Assembly (NCBI GenBank): GCA_963995525.1
Contig: OZ023205.1
Span: 40,716,879-40,780,878 of the forward strand
Direction of reading: 5' to 3'
DNA length: 64,000 bases
From: Escarpia spicata
Lineage: Eukaryota; Annelida; Polychaeta; Sabellida; Siboglinidae
The position numbers were made by a program, and so were the translations under genes. This document shows positions 36,990-48,553 of this stretch, piece by piece. The notes below the pieces were generated by a model. It saw only the letters and a program-made list of their open reading frames with translations, made no database searches and was not told the DNA's origin. The first letter of the stretch is position 1. The number at the start of each line of letters is the position of its first letter.

Positions 36990-38960
36990 GACTAAATTAA
37001 GTCAACAAAATGATGTGGAAGTCATATATAGACGCACTGGAAATGATGAAGACCTACAACATTTATAAAGAAGCACTTAACCAAGCTACAGCTGAAATTA
37101 TAAATTCAAAGAGACGCTATGAACAAAAAATAGCTTGTAATATAAAACATGACAGTTAGAGTTTTTATGCATAATGTTCGGAGCAATCAGAAAGGTCGGT
37201 ATAAGGTGGGTCCTCTAGAAGATAAATTGCTGGAAATATAATATCAGAGGGATTTTTAATGGCAGAAGACTTGAATGAGTACCTTATTTCGGTGTTTACC
37301 AGGGACGATAATTATATTAGTTCAATATCACTACTAGAGGCTTAGTTGAAGGGGCGGAATCAGACTATTTAGGACAGTTAATTGTAACCCCGGAAATGGT
37401 AGCTAAGAAAATAAGGGCAATGAAGGATAATAAATCACCTAGAATGGGTTGGAATCCACCCAAAATACTATTGAAAATTGCAGAACAAATTAGCATACCG
37501 CTTGCAACAGTTTTCAGTTTGTCATTAAACGAGGGAATGGTTCCTTTATATTTTATACCGTTATTTAAAAAGTGTTGAAGAAACAAGTCAGTGAACTACA
37601 GACCAGTGAGTTTAACGTCAGTGATTTGCAAATTATTAGAAAGATTAATTAAAGATCACATGGTGACTTTTCTTGTTAAACAACTTGTTAAACCATTCTC
37701 TACGTGGCTTTCTAAAAGCGAAATCATGCTTAACAAATATTTTATGTTTTTTGGAAAACATCACTAAGTGGGTAGACGAGGGATCACCAGTAGATATTAT
37801 CTGCATAGATTTTCAGAAAGCTTTCAACAAAATACCACATCAAAGATTACTGCTTAAACTAATGGCCCATGCATAGGGGATGGTATAATTAACTAGAAAA
37901 AATGGCTGATTGACAGAAAACAACGGGAAGTAGTTGATGAGGAGACTTCAAACTGGAGATTGGTTTTGAGTGGGATACCTCAGGGATCAGTACTGGGAGT
38001 CTGGGACCAATATTATTCTTAAACTATATCAACGATTTAGAAACTGATATAACAAGGAAGGTGTTTAAATTTTCGGATGATACAAAAGTGTTTAGAAGGA
38101 TTAAACGTGATGGAGATAGACAGCATTTACAAGATGATCTTGATAGGTTGATCAAATGGTCTGAAAAATGGCAGATGTTCAATTTTGGGAAATGTAAATG
38201 CCTCCACACAGGACATGGAAACGAAGATGTATAACATACAATGGGGGGAGTACTGTACTAAGTATTACTATAAAAGAAAAGGACTTAGGGTTAACAACTA
38301 GTGCTGACATGAAGGCTTCAGAGCAGTGCAGAATTGCAGCTTCAAAGGGAAATCAAATCCTTGGATTAATTAGGCGAAATATAGCGTATAAGGAAAAGAA
38401 CAAATAATACCGCTGTACAAAACAATAGAAACAGGCCTCATTTAGAATATTGTGTACACGCGTGGAGACCATATCGCAAGAAAGACATAGATATGCTAGA
38501 AACAGTACAGAGGAGAGCGACTAAAATTATACCAAAAGTGAGAGATCTTAGTTACGAAATACGCCTAAACGAATGTGGTTTGACAACACCAGAGACCTGG
38601 AGATTGAGAGGAGATCAGTTAGCAGTGTCTAAAATATTGAATGGTTATTAAAATATTGATAGAACTATTTGTTTCTCAATTAAAGATATAGAAGGACTAG
38701 AGGACATGAAGTTACATTAGGAAAGGAGCAGTGTTGATTAGATATAAGAAAGTTCTAATTTTCACAAAGGACTGTAAATGAATGGAACAAATTATCTGTT
38801 GATTGTGTGGGTGCTAGTAGCGTGAATATGTTTAAAAATAAAATTGACACGTTTACCTCAGAAGGGTGGGATACAAGAACATAAAAGGGTTGGTCTCTCA
38901 ATAAGCCAAAAGGCTTCATTGTCCACCTGCCATCTGAAGTTAATTCTCTGGGTGGCAATC
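36990..38960 (+). pseudogene. CR1-like LINE fragment B
   Basis: Starts in the endonuclease-RT linker (YKEALNQATAEIINSKRRYE, GFLMAEDLNEYLISVFTRDD), then repeats the RT start of fragment A (LIVTPEMVAKKIRAMKDNK), FLENITKWVDEGSPVDIICI, DFQKAFNKIPHQRLLLKL, a frameshifted SGIPQGSVLG region, KFSDDTKVFRR (FADD motif altered to FSDD), KEKDLGLTTSADMKASEQCR, the C-terminal domain (HLEYCVHAWRPYRKKDIDML) and KPKGF near 38910. Many stops and shifts. It is about 2 kb and near complete from the linker onward. Confidence 0.87.
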
Positions 38961-40965
38961 TTGTTAAATGTTGTTATAACGGCGAAATCAAGGTGGGTCC
39001 GGATTCGACACAAGGGCCGATGACTACGCTAGCCATGGCAGATATCATACTCAATGTGGAGAACTTCGCTGAATCAGTTGTACTTTGTCCTAGTTCTTGT
39101 CTCCGCCGGTTGTGGTTGTGACCGTGGGGAGGCTGGGGAGCATGCAAACGCCTGTTCCCCCCCCCACCCACAAAAGGGAAACTCCAGGAACTCGGAATAA
39201 TTACCAATTCTGTCTGTGTTAGGCTTTACACTAGGAAAACTTATATTAGACCTCTAACTAATATTTTTAATGTTGTGTTCGTATGTAAAAAAAGGAAAAC
39301 AACCTAGGGTAGAGGTTTTCATGTACAATGACATAGGAAATAAAACATTTAAAATGAATTCAAATACATTTATAAATGTATAACAAAACATGTGGATGCG
39401 ACCCAACGCAGAACATTTGTATTTGGATGCGTTCCTGGAAAATGACATTTACTGGGTACATTAATTTTGAATAAATCAAAAAGTTTGCATGCAATTACGG
39501 TAAAATACGTTTGCACGCATTTGTTAATAAGCCTGGTCACCAGGCGTCACCACTACTGCCTGATCGCTAGGCGTCGCTACAGTATTAAAAACAAACAGGA
39601 AGTGAGTACGCTGGTACGTCTGAGATGTGATGTCTGGTTAAAAACAGCATATTTTACGTAAATTTAGACAGAACTGATTCATTTGCAGTAAGAACTACCA
39701 GGGCCTGTTATCAGTGTTAATCCAATCCTAGGAAATGCTTTCCTGAACTTGTTAATAACAGCACCACTGTAAAGTGTGTCACCGTGTGACGGCGTGTCGG
39801 TGTGTGTCCAGCCTCCAATCCAGGCTTTAGAAGTTGTCGTTGACCAGGTTAGAGGTCGACACAGTTCATGTCCACTCTCAGTCATGCTACAATAACTAGA
39901 AACAGCGTTGGCATGAATTACAGTTGTTAATTACTTAGCATCAGAACACATCAAAAACAACTGTGGCTCCTTACGACGTAGATAATTAGAAGAATTATAA
40001 TTATAACAGTTTTACACTTCAAAAACAAAATTTTTCATTGCCAACCAGGTCCCCCTTGGCCTTTGGCAAAGCCTGCTTTGGCACTTATTCTGTTAGTAAG
40101 TGTAACCAGGTCCAGGGTATTTCTGTAAGAATGATATATAAGCACAAAAGACATCTGCAGAAAAAATACTCACCTGATCCTGCCCAAATTCAGTGTATTA
40201 TGTTTAAAAAAAAATAAAGTAACTCGTACCAGTTTGCAAGACCATAAGCCTATAAGGCTTGTAACCATTATTGTAGACGTGCACACGCCAGTTGTATTTA
40301 TATGTCAATGTTGTTTAGTTATTTTAAGAAGTAGAAGAAGAAGAATCCCAACTTGTGGTTTGGTTAAAAAATAAGATGTTTAATGATATTTTATTATAAT
40401 TAGTTTGTGAACAAAAATTAATAATGAAATGTTTTCGTCAAAAATGTTAATATTTTTTTCAAAGAAACAGCTTCATAGCATGATATGCTATATAGTAAAA
40501 GTATGTTAGAATAGCAAAATAATACATTTTAATGTTCAATGGGTCTTCCCACAAAACCATCCTGTGTTAGCATTCTAAGATAAACCAGTTACCATGGTTA
40601 CAGTCGTGTGCATTGCATATGTTATGAGTGACCTTCTTTTTTATTACCCCTGATAACATTATACAGTGTAAATTTGGTTAGGATAATATGAGTGTTTCTT
40701 AAGACTGAAATATATTACATGAAGTTTAAATATAATATAACACATTTATTCATTCATAAGACATCCATCGTCACGCACATGCACACAGTGTTTATGCTAA
40801 ATGTATATAACCAAATTTATTGGCAAAATCAGAAATTAAAAAACACGCATACACACACATTGTTTATGCTAAATGTATATAACTGAATTTATTAGTAAAG
40901 TCATAATTATAAAAATTCTACTGGCATCTGCCGTCAGCCTCTGCAGTTTACATTTCTTATTGTTC
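38961..40965. other. No gene recognised; short local duplication
   Basis: AT-rich DNA. At about 40785-40915 a 56-bp block containing GTTTATGCTAAATGTATATA is duplicated in tandem with a CACACA spacer. A short stretch near 39965-40005 (GGCTCCTTACGACGTAGATA) resembles 61549-61580 inside another LINE remnant, so it is a dispersed fragment. Confidence 0.55.
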
Positions 40966-41875
40966 CAGTTGCTGGTGGGGAAGTCCCAGAAGAAGCCAGC
41001 ATGAGGGAAATGAAGGACAAACCTCATTTCATTGGGCAACAAGATATATCAAAGCCAAACACTAGATGCCTTCGTAATCGCAGGGGAGAAACTAGAAAAG
41101 TGAAACTGAAAATGTGTTCAGTTGTTCTGAAGGACATGTTCAAATTTGACACGTCTGTGTGTGTTAGAAAGACAACAGGGTCAGGTGATTCGGTGAGTGT
41201 TAGTGCACTCAAGCCTTGTAACTGTAGTAGCAATGCAAAGGATAGTCAATTTAAATTTACTACGGACGATATCGGTACAGGTAGAACAACTGAGTTGACA
41301 GTCAACACGGGAGTTTGCAGTCCATGTAACGATGCAAACAAAAACATTTCCATTGTGGCCAAGACAGAGCCAGGTGACACAAGCCAGATCAAGCCGGAAA
41401 TCGACAGAGTGGAGACAATTGAAGCGGCAGTTACGTTATGCAATAGCTACAACAAAAAAGAAGAACACCCCAAAGAGATACAAACAAAGCAATGTGACCT
41501 GCTCGATGTCATACCGGAACACATTGATAGAGCGAAGACAACCGAAGTGACAGTGAAATTGCACGGCATGGGAGACAGCAGTCAGATCAACGATAAAAAC
41601 GAAGACCACACCAGAGAGGTATAGGCAGAGCGCGCGAGTTCACATCGGTGACAAACCATGCGCGTGTAATGTGTGCGGCACTGCCTTTGCGGTGTCATCC
41701 ATACTTCAAGTTCACGAAAGGATACATCAAAACCTGAAGGCGTACGAATGTCATGTTTGTAGGAATTCATTTGTGACTACAAGTCGCATCTGTACTATGT
41801 TAGGGAAGTCGTTTATTCTTCTAGAGCTCATGAGAAAACCCACGGAAATAAGAAGAAATTGTTATTCAAAGTAAC
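40966..41875 (+). pseudogene. C2H2 zinc-finger gene exon, frame-disrupted
   Basis: A TTATTGTTCCAG acceptor ends near 40963 and an open frame runs through a methionine at 41001 (MREMKDKPHFIGQQ) to TAG near 41622, 207 codons rich in Lys, Thr and Asp with no fold I recognise. After a one-base shift, zinc-finger sequence follows: GDKPCACNVCGTAFAVSSI then LQVHERIH (a full C2H2 finger), YECHVCRNSFVTTS (second finger, no His pair in frame), and a third finger whose CTMLGKSF has lost a Cys and whose AHEKTHGNKKK is in another frame. AATAAA at 42328 could end the transcript. Acidic/basic linker plus few C-terminal fingers is a common layout of animal zinc-finger factors. The shifts suggest a dead copy; a sequencing error or unseen intron would rescue the first one only. 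Confidence 0.65.
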
Positions 41876-42879
41876 GTGCGTCAGGTGGCAAGTGCACAGG
41901 GAAGCAGCGACAGTTTGATATTTCAGTAACTGTTTGTAGTCGTGTTTTATGTAATTATATCAATGAAAGTACAATGTTTGATAGCTTTTATCTTTACATC
42001 ACGTTTTTGTGTTATTCCAAGATGTGCACTGCCACCTGATATAATATTCAATTATACCGTTTGCCGTGACTTCAGTTATGTAAAGTAATAGTCAGTCATA
42101 TTACTTGTCCAATAATGTTTGTATAATCAGATCTATTATACGTTGCATGTTTGTTAGTATGTTATATAAAACAATATATATATAATACAATACGTTTGTG
42201 TTTTGGGTTACGTTTAGAAATATGAAATCAGTTTATGGTTTCAATGGGAATTCTATTATTAGCTTACCAAGTGTTGAATGTCACATAAGAACTTACCTTG
42301 CTATGAGAACTTACATTGTTCCTTTTAAATAAAATGGTGTATTTGTTTTAATAAATCTTGTCCTTTGTTACACTTATCTACCAAAGTATTGGGTCTCCGG
42401 AGTGTAGTTGAAGGGGTTTGATGAGCATCAGCCCCCGCCCCTCCCCCGAATATTCACCACTTTCCGACGCCTAGAAGCTCTTAATCAGTATCTCCAGAGA
42501 GTCGCTTTTCGGGTTAGGGTAAGCGGTCAGGTCAGTTTATGGTACCATTCAGCAAGAAATCATGAACCTGATGCTGAATGGATTGAACAAAGACACTGTT
42601 AGCCGACTGAAGACGTCTTATATCTCTAGTTGTCCCGTAAAAAATGATTAAATAGGTCTTTATTTGTTTCAATCTAGGTTAACCACGACATAATTTGTTA
42701 TACACGGGTGCTTCCATGACCCAATACCATCACCAAGATGGTTGTAAACATAAAGTAGATTGTTTCCCGCAAGTGTTCCTGCAGCACAAAATTAATGTAT
42801 TTGCGTTATGAAGATTTATGTACGTGTACTACCAATTGCTAGACTGACTAACGGCGACACAGCATGTTCATTGGGATAC
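41876..42879. other. No gene recognised downstream of the zinc-finger exon
   Basis: AT-rich, includes AATAAA at 42328-42333. No motif-bearing frame. Confidence 0.5.
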
Positions 42880-43161
42880 TAGCGCCGGATTTAGGACTGT
42901 GGAAGCCCATGGGCAGTGATTCGCTTGATATTATATAATACCTACTAGCTCCCACTCCTTGCTACCTGTCTACTGTCGGGAATTCTACAGCAGAATGCGA
43001 CTGTTGTCCGTTTAGAACACCTACTTGCACAATACTGAAGTTTTCAAGTTACGTCTAAAAACATTTCGACCCCCAAAATACACAAAAGGCGTTTTGTGGA
43101 CGCCCCATAAAAGTATATTGTTAGGCCCCCGGGCAACTGCCCTACCCTAAATCCGGCACTG
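42880..43161. mobile_element. hAT-type MITE, 282 bp
   Basis: Ends are inverted: TAGCGCCGGATTTAGGA at the left and, read inward, CAGTGCCGGATTTAGGGTAG at the right. CAGTGCCGGAT-like tips are typical of hAT elements. The flanks TGGGATAC (42872-42879) and TAGGAGAC (43162-43169) match at 6 of 8 positions, fitting a diverged 8-bp target duplication. No coding capacity. Confidence 0.75.
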
Positions 43162-43530
43162 TAGGAGACGAATGTAGAATTTGCCCGAAATAATCCACAA
43201 TTATGAAAGATGGTAGACTGCCGCAATGAAAAGCTCCTTAAAATGTTTAGGCTACTGACTATAATATAAATATTTTACTACGATAGAATATCAAGGAAAG
43301 CTTAATTTCCCAACTAACTATAATCACACATGATATACCGCGTATGCTATTCGCCATCTAGTGAACATCACGGTCCATAAATGAATTCCAGGTCTCGTCA
43401 AGGTGTAAGACATTTTTGGAGGCATATAATAAGTTAATGAACTAAAATCGCGGTGCTGTGATGTCCCGTAATTTCGGGCGTGAGAGCAACACACCATTTT
43501 AATTTGGCAAGTTCCTCCATTTTATATTGC

Positions 43531-43665
43531 TCCAGTTCACTCAGCTGTATGAATGAGTACATGAATTCTTCCCAGATAAGTCGAGAACATGTTTGCCAGT
43601 GAGTAAAGTGCTTTGAGCAGTCCTAAGGATTGCATACTACGCGTTAAATAAGAACGTACCTTTCA
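43531..43665 (+). repeat. SINE body and tail fragment
   Basis: Contains CAGTTCACTCAGCTGTATGA (shared with 27550-27575) followed by the tail AGTGCTTTGAGCAGTCCTAA and a decayed GCGCTATATAAG-like block. The head with Pol III boxes is not evident. Confidence 0.65.
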
Positions 43666-43799
43666 TTAATCGTAAATTTCTATATGCATGTATTTGTATA
43701 CCTGTATGCATGTAGTGCGTATGGACCTGTCAGTGCATCACGGCGCTTGTACACAGCTTTATACAGTGGAATGCATTTCTAGGATCAGAAAACGGATGC

Positions 43800-43800
<1 letters not shown>

Positions 43801-43872
<72 letters not shown>

Positions 43873-43939
43873 TGTGTGTGTGTGTGTCTGTACGAGCGTG
43901 CTTTCGTTCGTGTGCGCGTGCGTGCGTGCGTGTGTGCGA
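43801..43939 (+). repeat. (GT)n/(GTGC)n compound microsatellite
   Basis: TGTG run followed by repeated GTGC and again TGTG, then a second GTGC patch. Cys-Val and His-Thr frames here are artefacts. Confidence 0.97.
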
Positions 43940-44241
43940 CATTACTAGCTTTGTTTGTTTCTATTAAAGACGCCCTCATTTCACCGCACAATAGTTTCTT
44001 ATGTCAAACGTGTAACAAACGAACTACCACTTTGGTCTTAGTTTTATTTGTTGTTATGATCCGGTACATCGAATGATGAAAATTGCACTGTTGGCAATCA
44101 AACAGTCACTTACGTTAGAGAGAAATGTCGAACTCCGTATATATCCCGCAGCGTTGTCAGCTTGACGCATCCGTCGTCTTTCCGTCAAAGTCAGCAAATC
44201 GTATTTCCTGCTGGGCGCTGTGTAGGCTGTGTAGCACAAAC

Positions 44242-44400
44242 CTTGAAGTTGTCGTGGCCGCTGAAACGAGCTAAGGAAACACGTCCATCCACATCGCTAT
44301 CGTACGTACAACTGGTTGTCAGATAGACCGTGCATACAATTGGCGTTGACGTCATTGCGACAGTTTCAGTGTATGGAATTATTCTGCCACAAAACGTCAT
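44242..44400 (-). CDS. Candidate first coding exon, unknown gene, minus strand
   Basis: An ATG at 44400 in good context (A at -3) opens exactly 53 codons ending at a GTTTGT donor (44241-44240), phase 0. The product starts MTFCGRIIPYTETVAMTSTP and ends VSLARFSGHDNFK. I do not recognise the family. Codon use is less AT-rich than the flanks. If the donor is not used, the frame stops 16 codons later. The next exon was not found. It is the left member of a divergent pair with the exon at 44815. Confidence 0.35.
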
Positions 44401-44814
44401 TTTCTTTTTAATATCCTTTGTTTTTGAGTAGCAGAAGTAAATAATTATGTGTATTTATATATTGTTTTGGTTGTTATTAAATATGTATAGTTATTAAATT
44501 GTATTTATGAATCAACCAAACATTGTTACACTTGTCTACGTCGATCAGCGACATGGCTGGAAATGTCAGCAAGACCATCAGCGACTGACCGCTTAGATTG
44601 GGAACTTAGAATAGAATCGTCACGGGCGAAATGATGTTTCGTTTGTCGCACTGATATATTAGAAGCGTCGACGCAGTCGTTGATTGGTTATTAAGGGCGA
44701 CACCCAGTCACGTGGTTTGCTGCTTCTCGCGTCGTATGCCACTGCTTGAGCACTTGTGAATTGGCATCTGCGGCAGAGGTCGGACGTGTTGGTGGTATCA
44801 CATCCCGGAGAAAG
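44401..44814. promoter_or_regulatory. Possible bidirectional promoter
   Basis: A 414-bp gap between two divergent candidate start codons. The right half holds an inverted CCAAT box (GATTGGTTA, about 44682), an E-box (TCACGTGG, 44708-44715) and several CpGs (GCGTCGACGCAG) in otherwise AT-rich DNA. No TATA box at a useful distance was seen on the + side. Confidence 0.4.
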
Positions 44815-44878
44815 ATGACAGCGATGGCGCGTGTACTCTGTCCCTATGGCGTCTGCTTTTTCCTGCTTGCTGTCTGCG
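44815..44878 (+). CDS. Candidate first coding exon with a signal peptide
   Basis: ATG at 44815 (A at -3) gives MTAMARVLCPYGVCFFLLAV then C and a split G codon, followed by a perfect GTAAGT donor at 44879. A short polar start and a hydrophobic core (VCFFLLAV) ending at a small-residue site look like a secretory signal peptide interrupted near its cleavage site, a common place for a first intron. Downstream, the intron is occupied by a LINE remnant; no second exon was identified in the window. Family unknown. Confidence 0.45.
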
Positions 44879-44924
44879 GTAAGTCCAATCGACCTCCGTT
44901 CTCATATTTAATGTGGTGGGTATT

Positions 44925-46240
44925 GAGAAGCTACTAAGGGATATAAACCTTAGTAAATCAAGTGGGCCAGATAAGATTCAAGGTAGACTATTGAAAGAAC
45001 TTGAACTGAGCTAGCTCCTTTTTTTTCTCAGAAAATCGTTTTCTGGGGAAGTAACAGCTGAATGGTGTAAGCAATGGATCACACCAATATTTAAGAAAGG
45101 TGTAAAATGTGATCCAAACAATTACAGACCTGTATCACTAACATGTATTGTTTCAAAAATAATGGAACATGTGATTTGTTCTCATATTCGTCAACATCTA
45201 GATGACCACAATATTCTATCTCCCTTTCAGCATGGTTTTAGAAAGAAACATTCTTGTGAAACTCAACTGTTACTAACAACAAATGACATTGCAAAATTAC
45301 ATGATCAGAATCTACATCTACAATATTGCTATTCTTGATATTGTTTTTATTATACTGTAATGATCTTCCAGGTGTTATTTCTCCAGGTAAAAGAGTGAGA
45401 CTCTTTGCTGATGATTGTTTGATTTATAGACCAGTTCAGTCTTTACAAGATCAACTAATATTGCAACAATATTTAGACAGTGTTGTTAAGTGGAGTGTTG
45501 ATTGGGGAATTAAATTTAATGTTTCTAAATGCAATATAATGAGCACAGCTTCTGGTATCATTTACATCGTTTTTATCACATGGGCGGGCAAATTTTGAGA
45601 GAGGCCAGTGATGCGAAATATTTGGGAGTTATTTTATCAAATGATTTAACTTGGTCTAAGCACATGGCTGAAGTGGTTAAGAAAGGTAATCAAAAACTTT
45701 GATTTTTACGTAGAAATCTTAGGGGCTGTTCAAAAAAATGTAAAACAATTGCATATATTTCATTAGTAAGAGTTGGAATGGAATATGCTGCAACAATCCG
45801 GGATCCATTCCTAATGAAAGAAATTAACAGCCTTGAAGTAATTCAAAGACGTGCAGCAAGATGGATAAAATCTAAATATTCATATGAAATAAGTGTGACA
45901 GAATTGCTAAAAGACTTAAATTGGGCACAGATCGGAGACGTATTATGCGTTTAACTCTGTTTTAGAAATAAATAATTTTATTTAATCATAAATTAAGTAG
46001 ATCTAGTTGTAATAAAACCATTTTGTCAAAATCTGTAATTTTAAGAACTACACCAGATTGGAATAAATTATCCAGCAATATTCTTGCGGCCTGCACCAGT
46101 ACATCATTTCGGAGTAGGCTAGAGGATTAGGTTCTTCTTTTTCAGTTACGTACACTGCACCATCAACAGTTGAAACGTTAGCGTGCTGTGTAGTTCGTTT
46201 TAAATACTATATTGATGAACTAACCACTCAATGAGAACAA
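44925..46240 (+). pseudogene. LINE remnant (CR1/Jockey-like RT)
   Basis: Fragments in shifting frames: EKLLRDINLSKSSGPDKIQG, TAEWCKQWITPIFKKG, NNYRPVSLTCIVSKIMEHVI, SPFQHGFRKKHSCETQLLL (RT fingers), then an internal deletion around 45320-45350 that removes the palm's first catalytic motif, then RLFADDCLIYRPV (FADD), FNVSKCNIMS, RRNLRGCSKK, EVIQRRAARWI and VPDWNKLSSNILAA...SFRSRLED near the end. It lies wholly inside the presumed intron after 44878. Confidence 0.87.
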
Positions 46241-47359
46241 TATAAAACAATAATTTTGTATGTGACAAATGTACCTTTACACCAAGTAAACAAACCGTTG
46301 TTTGCGGTGATTCGTAATAAAAAACGTGTCAACATTATATTATGATTAACTATTTATTGCAAACATGCTTCGGACGAATATATCCTGGTATTTTCCATCT
46401 CGTGATAACGTCGTGGTTGCCATTGGTTTCCTGTTTGTTAATTTGAATTGCTTTCGCGTTACAAGAAGTAGGCCTACCATTCTAGACCGAACTCCATTTA
46501 GCGATATTTTGTCATTGTAATGCACATAGAAAGATTAGTGGCACCTATTATATGTAGATATGCGCTTATGAACTTAACGATGGGATTGGCACTTTAGTAC
46601 AAAGCCATTTGTGGTCAAGAAGCTACCATGAAACATTCGGTGATGGCCATTGGCTACCATTCCTTATACAGATGCATGGAAACACCTGGTGTAAGTCTTA
46701 TCAAAACTACCTTCAACCTAACCCTAGCCCTTTTTGCACATCAGACCAAGCTATGCCATAAAAGGGTATTTGTGCGTGGAGCGGCAGCACGAAACTCCTT
46801 CCAAAACATTCACGCGGGGAACACAATCTCTCATGCCTGGGATATAATGTATAGAATTATCGCTTCCCTCTTGTGTTCAGCTGTTTCTCACGTAGTCGCT
46901 GCCCCCTGATCCGCGTTACTCGAGAGCGTGTAAGGTCATTTTATGTCAAACTCCCATACGGGGGATTGGGTCTGATTGAAAAAGATTAAGAATTAATACG
47001 TACGCGATTGGGAAGGAGGCCTCCACATCCGGAGAGGAATTGGTTCTGCAAAACTACGCGCACTTGTTTGATCCCCTATACTGTTAAAGCGATTCTTTGT
47101 AAGCTAATATACATTCGAGATATATTGTATCAAAACGTAATAATTTCCCATAAGTACTTTCTCTGCTACTTATGTATTGCTTGTTTATGCATAATTTGGG
47201 TGTTACTTGCGCAAAAACCCGATAAACAATTGTGTTTACGCGAATCATTTTGAGCTTGCTGCCACGTGGATGATTAGTTATGCAGCCCGAGTATAATGAA
47301 TATTCATTGCACGCGCAGTGAACCAGGCAAAGACCGTTGGCGTCACACACACAGTCAAC
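46241..47359. other. No gene recognised; probable 5' flank of a small gene
   Basis: The 93-codon + frame at 46628-46909 has no recognised motif. The last 80 bp before 47360 (CGCGCAGTGAACC, GGCGTCAC) are relatively GC/CpG-rich and could be a promoter or 5' UTR. Confidence 0.4.
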
Positions 47360-47374
47360 ATGTCAGATTCCGAG
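47360..47374 (+). CDS. Candidate 5-codon first coding exon (MSDSE)
   Basis: ATGTCAGATTCCGAG directly followed by a GTGAGT donor, with AAC before the ATG. Fifteen nucleotides and phase 0. On its own this is weak, but it is followed by two further sites that fit an exon chain (48418-48435 and 48554 onward). PP1 catalytic subunits also begin MSDSE, but their next residues (KLNLDSII) are not found, so that identity is not claimed. Confidence 0.35.
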
Positions 47375-48103
47375 GTGAGTTGAATCACGCAATGGCATTA
47401 GAAATAAGCAATTTGTAGACATATGTATATTGACTGCTATTTTATTAGTTTAGGAAGCGTATGCTTTGTTTATTTATCCTGCTTCCCAATGCCGTCAGTC
47501 GAGAAACGTTTCGATTCAGTACAATTATAACGTCCGCCGACGCCGAGCCCAGTATTTGAAAATGCACACTAAAATATCAATATATGCAACCATACCAAGA
47601 GGATTAACCTGGTGGTGGATGTTATTTTTTTGCCTAAATCTGGGACTTGGGGCAGCCTTTTTGAAAAGTCCCCGTTTCCCCACTTTTTTGAACCGAAACA
47701 TGAAAATGTGAGATTCATACGTTCACAGACTGTTTCTAGTGCTACAGCTACGCTTGTTAGTAAACCTGGCTAGCATGTCATCATTCAGTGTAAACGTTTT
47801 AGGTTTGTTAAAAGTACGCAATACCGTGTTGCCACGGAATTTTGCGATGCACGAATTTTTGACACAAGCAGATCTGCACTCTATTATACATATGTTTAAA
47901 AAAATCTAATCATAGATCAGATCAACTTGCGCTGCTTCATGTGAATAGCACGTTTGATATTAATAGCACTCGCTAAAACATACAAATTAAACATTGATTT
48001 TTGACATGTTACTTTTCCGTTACTGTACACTTTTCGCGAGAATGGCCCATATGTATAATTACATACAACATTAATTATTAGAGCAAGAATAAAGGAAAAC
48101 ATA

Positions 48104-48287
48104 CAGTGCACTCTGGATAAGGTCGAACCTCCAGGGACCCATGACAATACTAATAAGTGAAATTTCTGATAACTAGAATGTTATCAGAAGATGCCCTTAT
48201 ATATACTTTTGTCCACGATCAAGGAAAAGATTGACTTAACTTAGCGAAAATCAACTTATGTGAGTTCGAGTTATCTGGAGTGCACTG
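48104..48287. mobile_element. pogo/Tigger-type MITE, 184 bp
   Basis: The ends are inverted: CAGTGCACTCTGGATAAGGT at the left; at the right, read inward, CAGTGCACTCCAGATAACTC. TA flanks both sides (48102-48103, 48288-48289). CAGTG...GGATAA...CGAAC tips with TA duplication are typical of the pogo/Tigger branch of Tc1-mariner. It sits in the presumed intron after 47374. Confidence 0.85.
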
Positions 48288-48417
48288 TATATCACCAATG
48301 CAAACAGGTAATTATGTAAAAGCAAATTAAAATTAATGAAGTAAAGTAATGGATTGGGATTATATAGTCTGCCTGAATCAGCCTAACAAAGTTCTCTTGT
48401 ATTTCTTTTCCATTTAG

Positions 48418-48435
48418 CCAGCTGTACACTTGGTG
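48418..48435 (+). CDS. Candidate micro-exon
   Basis: Flanked by TTTCCATTTAG (to 48417) or the alternative acceptor CCAG (to 48421), and donor GTAAGT at 48436. The 18-nt form adds PAVHLV after MSDSE and leads to a stop after DHWK in the next exon. The 14-nt form (48422-48435) adds LYTW and keeps a longer frame open to 48620 (TIGNSRTNGKRKLKR then STHQCH). Neither product is recognised. It may equally be a non-coding exon. Confidence 0.3.
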
Positions 48436-48553
48436 GTAAGTCCCATAACTTAATATATATATATATATATATACTGAAATAATGTGCACATTGTTGAATG
48501 AGTTAATTCATATTTAGGCTCAGTTTCCTAAATTCAACTTTGTTTATTTGCAG

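Noticed and set aside
46628..46909. 93-codon + frame as a host exon
   Set aside because: No recognised motif, no convincing flanking splice sites.
47360..47374. First exon of protein phosphatase 1 catalytic subunit
   Set aside because: Only MSDSE matches; the expected next residues and later PP1 exons are absent.
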